From: an uncultured Oxalobacter sp.
GTDB lineage: Bacteria; Pseudomonadota; Gammaproteobacteria; Burkholderiales; Burkholderiaceae_D
Direction: 5' to 3'
NCBI GenBank assembly: GCA_934277985.1
Contig: CAKQWF010000002.1
Coordinates: 62,001-126,000 of the forward strand
DNA length: 64,000 nucleotides
Made by a program: the position numbers and the translations under genes. This document shows, piece by piece, positions 59,351-64,000 of this stretch. The notes below the pieces were generated by a model. It saw only the letters and a list, made by a program, of their open reading frames with translations. It did no database searches and was not told the DNA's origin. The first letter of the stretch is position 1. Every line of letters starts with the position of its first letter.

Positions 59351-59586
59351 GATAACGCTCCTGTAGACAAGGCTTTCAGTATACCCAAAAAGTCAGTTGG
59401 CCAGAACGGAAAAAATGTAAAAACTGAGAAATGGCAAGCAGTTACCGTCAATAGTTGTTTCATTACATGTAGAGAGCGGCATTTCGTTGGTCAACGGATT
59501 CCATTACGGTTCTGCTATATGCGGACGACGATTTTCATGACCGGTGGATGTTATGATTATGACTTTATGAAAGGGTTTTTTATCCG
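59351..59586. other. divergent pbpG-smc intergenic region
   Basis: 236 bp without a supported gene; it must hold promoters for pbpG (minus) and smc (plus). No consensus promoter or terminator stands out. Confidence 0.5.
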
Positions 59587-62500
59587 GTGCGTTTAACGTC
59601 GATCAAATTGTCGGGTTTCAAATCGTTTGTCGATCCAACGGTGATCCGGATCAATGGGCAGCGGATCGGTGTGGTGGGTCCGAACGGATGTGGCAAATCG
59701 AACATCATCGATGCTGTACGCTGGGTGCTTGGTGAATCGCGTGCATCCGAATTGCGTGGTGAATCGATGAAGGACGTGATTTTCAACGGAACGACACAAC
59801 GCAAACCGGCCGGAAGAGCCTCTGTCGAACTGGTATTCGACAATAGCGATGGTCGTGTCGCCGGTCAATGGGGCCAGTATAACGAGCTGGCAGTCAAACG
59901 TATCCTGACCCGTGAGGGTGGTTCCACCTATTACATCAACAATTTGCCGGTACGTCGCCGGGATGTGCAGGATATTTTTTTGGGAACCGGTCTGGGGCCG
60001 AGAGCGTATGCGATTATCGGTCAGGGGATGATTGCGCGCATTATCGAGGCGAGACCGGATGAATTGCGAGTTTTTCTGGAAGAGGCGGCAGGCGTTTCGA
60101 AATATCGCGAAAGACGTCGTGAGACGGAAAACAGGCTTTCCGACACACGTGAGAATCTGAATCGTGTGACCGATATTTTGCATGAACTGGACCAGAACCT
60201 GGAGAAATTGCGTCTTCAGGCCGATCTGGCGATGCAATACCATAACCTCGTGTCGGCGAAGAAGCGGCAGCAGGAGTGGTTGTGGCTGATGCAAAAGCAG
60301 GCAGGCGTACGAGAACAGGCGGAACTGGCGCAGGAAATCGCTCAGGCGCAAACGAAACTGGAAGCCATGACGACAGAGTTGTTCAAGCGTGAAGCGGAGC
60401 TGGAAAAAATTCGGGAAGCGCATGATATGGCGAACCGTGATTTGCATGTCGCGCAGGGAGCGCTTTATCAGACCAATGCGGAAATCGGCAGTATCGAGGC
60501 GCAAATCCGGTATGTACAGGAAACGAAAAAGCGTTTGCAGACGCAGTTGCGCTCATACCATAACCAGAAAGACCAGTGGGCAAGGCAGATCGCATCTTTT
60601 TCGGACGAATTGGCTGTCGTGAAAGAACGACTTTCCGAAGCGAGTCTCCATGAGGAGGCGGCACGTGAATATCTGCTGTCGCGCGAACAAGAATTGCCTC
60701 AGGCTGAGGAAGCTGTCAGCGCAGTGCGTGAGCAAGCGCATGATATTCATGAGCATATCGTGCAGATACGTCAGCAGATCGCCGTTTCGTCGGCCGGACA
60801 TAAAAATCTGTACGATGCCATACAGGAATGCAAGGTGCGACGGGAAAAGCTGTTGCAGCAACAAAATCAGGCTGTTCAGCCGGATATGGATGAACTGAAC
60901 GTATGGCGTGAAGAACTGGCGGAACTGGAATGGCGGCTTGAGGAAATGCGTGAGAACATGGAGTCATCAAAATCGCGTATTCCCGAACTGGAAAAACAAT
61001 ACCGGCTCAGGCATGAACAGTTGAACGCTTGTCATGCGCAATGCATGCATGGTCAGGCCCGTCTGGATGCCTTGAAACAATTGCAGGAAAAAACACAGTC
61101 CGGTGGCAAGTGGCATGACTGGCTGGAAAAACAGGGACTGGCGGGATTTTCTCCTTTGTGGCAGTCTGTTCATATCGAAACAGGCTGGGAAACCGCGCTG
61201 GAAGTGGCTCTCGCGGAAAGAATGCGGGCACTGGAGATTTCATCGCTTGATCGCACGTTACCCTTTGCTGATGGAGTGTTCCCCGCAAAAATCTGTTTTT
61301 TTTCGGTATCACAGGGATGTCATACCGGAAAAACGGAAGAAAACCAGTGCACATTGCCTCGCCTGTCCGACATGCTGCAGTGTGACAAGCCCTCTGTTTT
61401 ACAGATATTGCGTTACTGGTTGTCGCATGTATATGCGGCGAACAGTCTTGAAGAAGCGTTGCGCAATCGTGAAATGCTGTCTGATGGTGCCTGTATCGTG
61501 GTGCCGGCAGGTCATGTGACGGACAGATATAGTATCAGGTTTTTCGCTGCCGAATCCGAACTGGATGGCGTATTTGCAAGACAGCAGGAAATCATGCGTC
61601 TGGAGCAGAAGCAGCGCGAACAGGATGCAGCATTGCTTGATGCGGAACGGCAATGTCGTCATGTCGAAGCGGATATCGAGGAAGTCAAGACGCAGGTCGG
61701 TGTATGGCAGGAGCAGGCAGTTTCGTTCAATGAACGTATACATGAGAGCCGGCTAGCCATTCTGAAACGGGAAGAAGCAGCCAGGTTGTACCATGAGCAG
61801 TCGGAACGGATAGAAGCCGACTTGTCCGAATTGCTGGAATTGATGCGCGACAGGGAAATGTCTTTGCTGGAAGAGGAAAAGAAACTTGAGGAACTGGATT
61901 CGCATCTAGCACAGTGGCAGGAACAGGAAGTCATGTTTCATGACAAGGTGAGTGCAGGGGAAGAAAATCTCAGGCGTTTGCAGGAAACGATACGACAGGC
62001 AGAGCGCAAGGTACAGCAAAGCGGCTTCGAACATGAGTCGCTTCTCAACAGGATGGCGGAACTCAAGCGTCAGATCGAGGCGGCAGAAAGCCAGGTACAA
62101 AGGATTGCCGGAGAACTGGGACAAGGACAGCTTGAATTGCAGGAACTGGACGATAGCGGCGCACACGATGATCTTCAGGAACTGTTGGATACGCGTCTTG
62201 CGCAGGAAGCCTCGCTGGCCGAAGCCAGAGCGCAACTGGATGAACTTGCGCAAACATTGCGGAATTTGCTGGAACAGAGATTGCGGCTGGAAAGAAGTTT
62301 GCAGCCGCAGCGGGATAAAATAGTTGCATTGCAGCTCAAGGAACAGGCTGCGCGGCTCAATATCGAGCAATATGACCAGAAACTGTCGGAAGCTGGTGCC
62401 GATATAGTGGAACTGGCGCGCACGCTGCCGCCACAGGCGAAAATACAGGCCATGCAGGCTGAAATCGGTCGTTTGTCGGTTGAGATTGAAAAACTGGGCG

Positions 62501-63120
62501 CAGTCAATCTGGGGGCGGCAATGGAACTGGAAGAAGGGGAGAAAAGACGGCGCTATCTTCAGGAACAGTACCAAGACTTGAATGATGCCATCGTAACGCT
62601 TGAAGATGCCATCAGACGGATCGACAGGGAAACACGCATGTTGCTGAAAAATACGTTCGACCAGGTCAACCAGTCGTTCAAGTCACTTTTTGCCATGCTG
62701 TTTGGCGGGGGAAACGCGCAGTTGCTGATGACCGGAAACGAGATTCTGGATGCAGGTGTCCAGATCATGGCACAGCCGCCCGGCAAAAAAAATACCACAA
62801 TTCACCTGTTATCCGGTGGAGAAAAAGCCCTAACCGCGATAGCATTAGTCTTTTCGTTATTTCAGCTGAATCCGGCACCTTTTTGTCTGCTTGATGAAGT
62901 GGATGCACCGCTGGATGATGCCAATACGGAACGTTTCGGCAATATGGTGAATACCATGTCGCAACAGACCCAGTTCCTGTTCATCTCACATAACAGAATC
63001 GCTATGGAGATGGCGGAAGAACTGGTCGGTGTGACGATGCAGGAACAGGGCGTTTCACGGATAGTGACAGTGGATATCCAGGATGCGGCGAAATTTTCAA
63101 ATGAGGTCTTAAGAGCATGA
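59587..63120 (+). CDS. smc: chromosome segregation ATPase SMC, GTG start
   Basis: Condensin core ATPase of 1177 residues. The N-terminal Walker A is GPNGCGKSNIIDAV, followed by a long heptad coiled coil, a hinge near the middle (about 510-650), a second coiled coil, and the C-terminal head with signature LLSGGEKALTA and Walker B FCLLDEVDAPLDD. It starts with GTG at 59587. The stop overlaps the zipA start by 4 nt. Use of SMC-type rather than MukB-type condensin fits a beta-proteobacterium. Confidence 0.97.
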   Translation: MRLTSIKLSGFKSFVDPTVIRINGQRIGVVGPNGCGKSNIIDAVRWVLGESRASELRGESMKDVIFNGTTQRKPAGRASVELVFDNSDGRVAGQWGQYNELAVKRILTREGGSTYYINNLPVRRRDVQDIFLGTGLGPRAYAIIGQGMIARIIEARPDELRVFLEEAAGVSKYRERRRETENRLSDTRENLNRVTDILHELDQNLEKLRLQADLAMQYHNLVSAKKRQQEWLWLMQKQAGVREQAELAQEIAQAQTKLEAMTTELFKREAELEKIREAHDMANRDLHVAQGALYQTNAEIGSIEAQIRYVQETKKRLQTQLRSYHNQKDQWARQIASFSDELAVVKERLSEASLHEEAAREYLLSREQELPQAEEAVSAVREQAHDIHEHIVQIRQQIAVSSAGHKNLYDAIQECKVRREKLLQQQNQAVQPDMDELNVWREELAELEWRLEEMRENMESSKSRIPELEKQYRLRHEQLNACHAQCMHGQARLDALKQLQEKTQSGGKWHDWLEKQGLAGFSPLWQSVHIETGWETALEVALAERMRALEISSLDRTLPFADGVFPAKICFFSVSQGCHTGKTEENQCTLPRLSDMLQCDKPSVLQILRYWLSHVYAANSLEEALRNREMLSDGACIVVPAGHVTDRYSIRFFAAESELDGVFARQQEIMRLEQKQREQDAALLDAERQCRHVEADIEEVKTQVGVWQEQAVSFNERIHESRLAILKREEAARLYHEQSERIEADLSELLELMRDREMSLLEEEKKLEELDSHLAQWQEQEVMFHDKVSAGEENLRRLQETIRQAERKVQQSGFEHESLLNRMAELKRQIEAAESQVQRIAGELGQGQLELQELDDSGAHDDLQELLDTRLAQEASLAEARAQLDELAQTLRNLLEQRLRLERSLQPQRDKIVALQLKEQAARLNIEQYDQKLSEAGADIVELARTLPPQAKIQAMQAEIGRLSVEIEKLGAVNLGAAMELEEGEKRRRYLQEQYQDLNDAIVTLEDAIRRIDRETRMLLKNTFDQVNQSFKSLFAMLFGGGNAQLLMTGNEILDAGVQIMAQPPGKKNTTIHLLSGGEKALTAIALVFSLFQLNPAPFCLLDEVDAPLDDANTERFGNMVNTMSQQTQFLFISHNRIAMEMAEELVGVTMQEQGVSRIVTVDIQDAAKFSNEVLRA

Positions 63121-64000
63121 CGGATTTACAGATAAGCCTGATCGGTATCGGTATAGCGATTGTCATCGGGGTCATTGCCTATAACAAATGGCAGGAATAT
63201 CGTGCGAAAAAGCATGTCGAACGGGCGTTTTCCGATCCGGTTGAAGATGTGTTGATGGGATCGGCACAGACAGAAAACAGGACGGAGCGCAAGGAACCGG
63301 TACTGGACGGTACGATTCAGACGGAAAAAACGGTTTCTTCCGCGGAAAACGAGCCGACGTTGTCACCGACTGAGGGTGAAGACATGGCAGGCGAGCCAGT
63401 CATTGTGCAGAAGGTACCGGAAATGCCTGTGGACGAGCTGATCGAACTGCCTGTGACACTGGTGATGGAAGAAAGCCTGCGTGCCGAAAAAATATTGCCG
63501 CATCTCCAGTCATTGCGTTATACGGGCAACAAACCGGTCCGGTTTCTGGGAATGCCGGATGGCGAGGATGTCGGAAAAGACTGGCAGGCAATTGTGCCGG
63601 GTCAGAGTTATCGCCAGATCAGGGCATGCGTATTGCTGGCTAATCGCAATGGTGCATTGAACGAGATCGAATATTCCGAATTGCTGATGCGCCTGCGCCA
63701 GATCGCCGATGCCATCGGCGCGGAACCTGAAATTCCGGAAATGGCGGAAGTGATCGAAAGAGCCAGACAGCTTTATCAGTTCATATCGGATCATGATGCT
63801 AAACTGGGCATCAGCATCCGCAGTAACGGTGCGCCCTGGCAAATAGTTACACTGACGACTGCACTGGAAAAACAGGGATTCGAAGCGCGTCCTGATGGTC
63901 TGTTTGTCATGAAAGACAAGGAAAAAGGAGCCGTTCTGTTTACCCTTTCCACCAACGAACTGGCTGCTTCCGAAACCGCGACACGACTGACGTTGCTGAT
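63117..64000 (+). CDS. zipA: cell division protein ZipA family, C-terminus beyond window
   Basis: Membrane-anchored protein that tethers FtsZ. The visible 294 residues start MTDLQISLIGIGIAIVIGVIA (one helix, shown to 20 residues in family terms), then KWQEYRAKKH, an acidic/polar linker, and the beginning of the FtsZ-binding domain (QSYRQIRACVLLANRNGALN, APWQIVTLTTALEKQGF). Overlaps smc by ATGA. In related genomes ligA follows; it would lie outside the window. Confidence 0.9.
   Translation, partial: MTDLQISLIGIGIAIVIGVIAYNKWQEYRAKKHVERAFSDPVEDVLMGSAQTENRTERKEPVLDGTIQTEKTVSSAENEPTLSPTEGEDMAGEPVIVQKVPEMPVDELIELPVTLVMEESLRAEKILPHLQSLRYTGNKPVRFLGMPDGEDVGKDWQAIVPGQSYRQIRACVLLANRNGALNEIEYSELLMRLRQIADAIGAEPEIPEMAEVIERARQLYQFISDHDAKLGISIRSNGAPWQIVTLTTALEKQGFEARPDGLFVMKDKEKGAVLFTLSTNELAASETATRLTLL

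Overview
The window is a chromosomal housekeeping segment from a beta-proteobacterium of the order Burkholderiales. Several gene orders are typical of that group: thrS-infC-rpmI-rplT-pheS-pheT-ihfA-merR; surE-pcm-nlpD-rlmD; yceD-rpmF-plsX-fabHDG-acpP-fabF; rpoE-degP; rlmN-rodZ-ispG-hisS-yfgM-bamB-der-hfq-hflX-hflKC-hisZ-purA; and smc-zipA. Base composition looks roughly balanced, well below the high GC of most Burkholderia or Ralstonia. Together with the missing accessory genes described below, this suggests a reduced, host-associated or anaerobic member such as Oxalobacter (family Oxalobacteraceae). The genus is an inference, not a proof.

Layout. 1-7.2 kb: start of an RND efflux adaptor gene (cut by the window edge) with a divergent AcrR/TetR repressor and an AcrR-type operator between them, a P-type cation ATPase, transaldolase and glucose-6-phosphate isomerase. 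7.5-15.6 kb: tRNA-Val(GAC), then the translation cluster thrS, infC (apparent AUA start), rpmI, rplT, pheS, pheT, ihfA and a MerR regulator. 15.7-20.7 kb: surE, pcm, nlpD, rlmD, msrB, yciB. 20.7-31.5 kb: a mostly minus-strand metabolic block with a crotonase, ppc, a Sel1-repeat protein, acnA, an MliC-like periplasmic protein and a ketopantoate-reductase-family protein with a divergent LysR gene. 31.6-33.9 kb: rlmJ, an RsmI-related methyltransferase and maf (yceF type). 34.0-40.9 kb: yceD-rpmF and the fatty-acid synthesis cluster. 41.0-43.8 kb: rpoE, degP, ndk. 43.8-58.2 kb: a long co-directional run from rlmN to purA. 58.2-64 kb: PBP7-type endopeptidase, smc, and zipA (cut by the window edge).

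How the genes fit together. The content is translation (two aminoacyl-tRNA synthetase loci plus hisS, IF3, L20, L35, L32), phospholipid and fatty-acid initiation and elongation, envelope assembly and quality control (BamB, YfgM, DegP, HflKC, NlpD, RodZ, ZipA, PBP7), and central carbon metabolism (Tal, Pgi, Ppc, AcnA). Many junctions are 4-nt ATGA overlaps (surE/pcm, plsX/fabH, fabD/fabG, maf/methyltransferase, hisZ/purA, smc/zipA), consistent with translational coupling.

I saw no insertion sequence, prophage, CRISPR array, toxin-antitoxin pair, defence island or rRNA, and no clearly new system. What stands out is absence and regulation: rpoS is missing from its usual place between nlpD and rlmD; rseA and rseB are missing between rpoE and degP; pilW/pilF is missing between rlmN and rodZ. 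The thrS leader carries two tandem terminator-like hairpins, the rpmI ribosome-binding site sits in a hairpin, and HisRS ends in an unusual Cys/His-rich tail.
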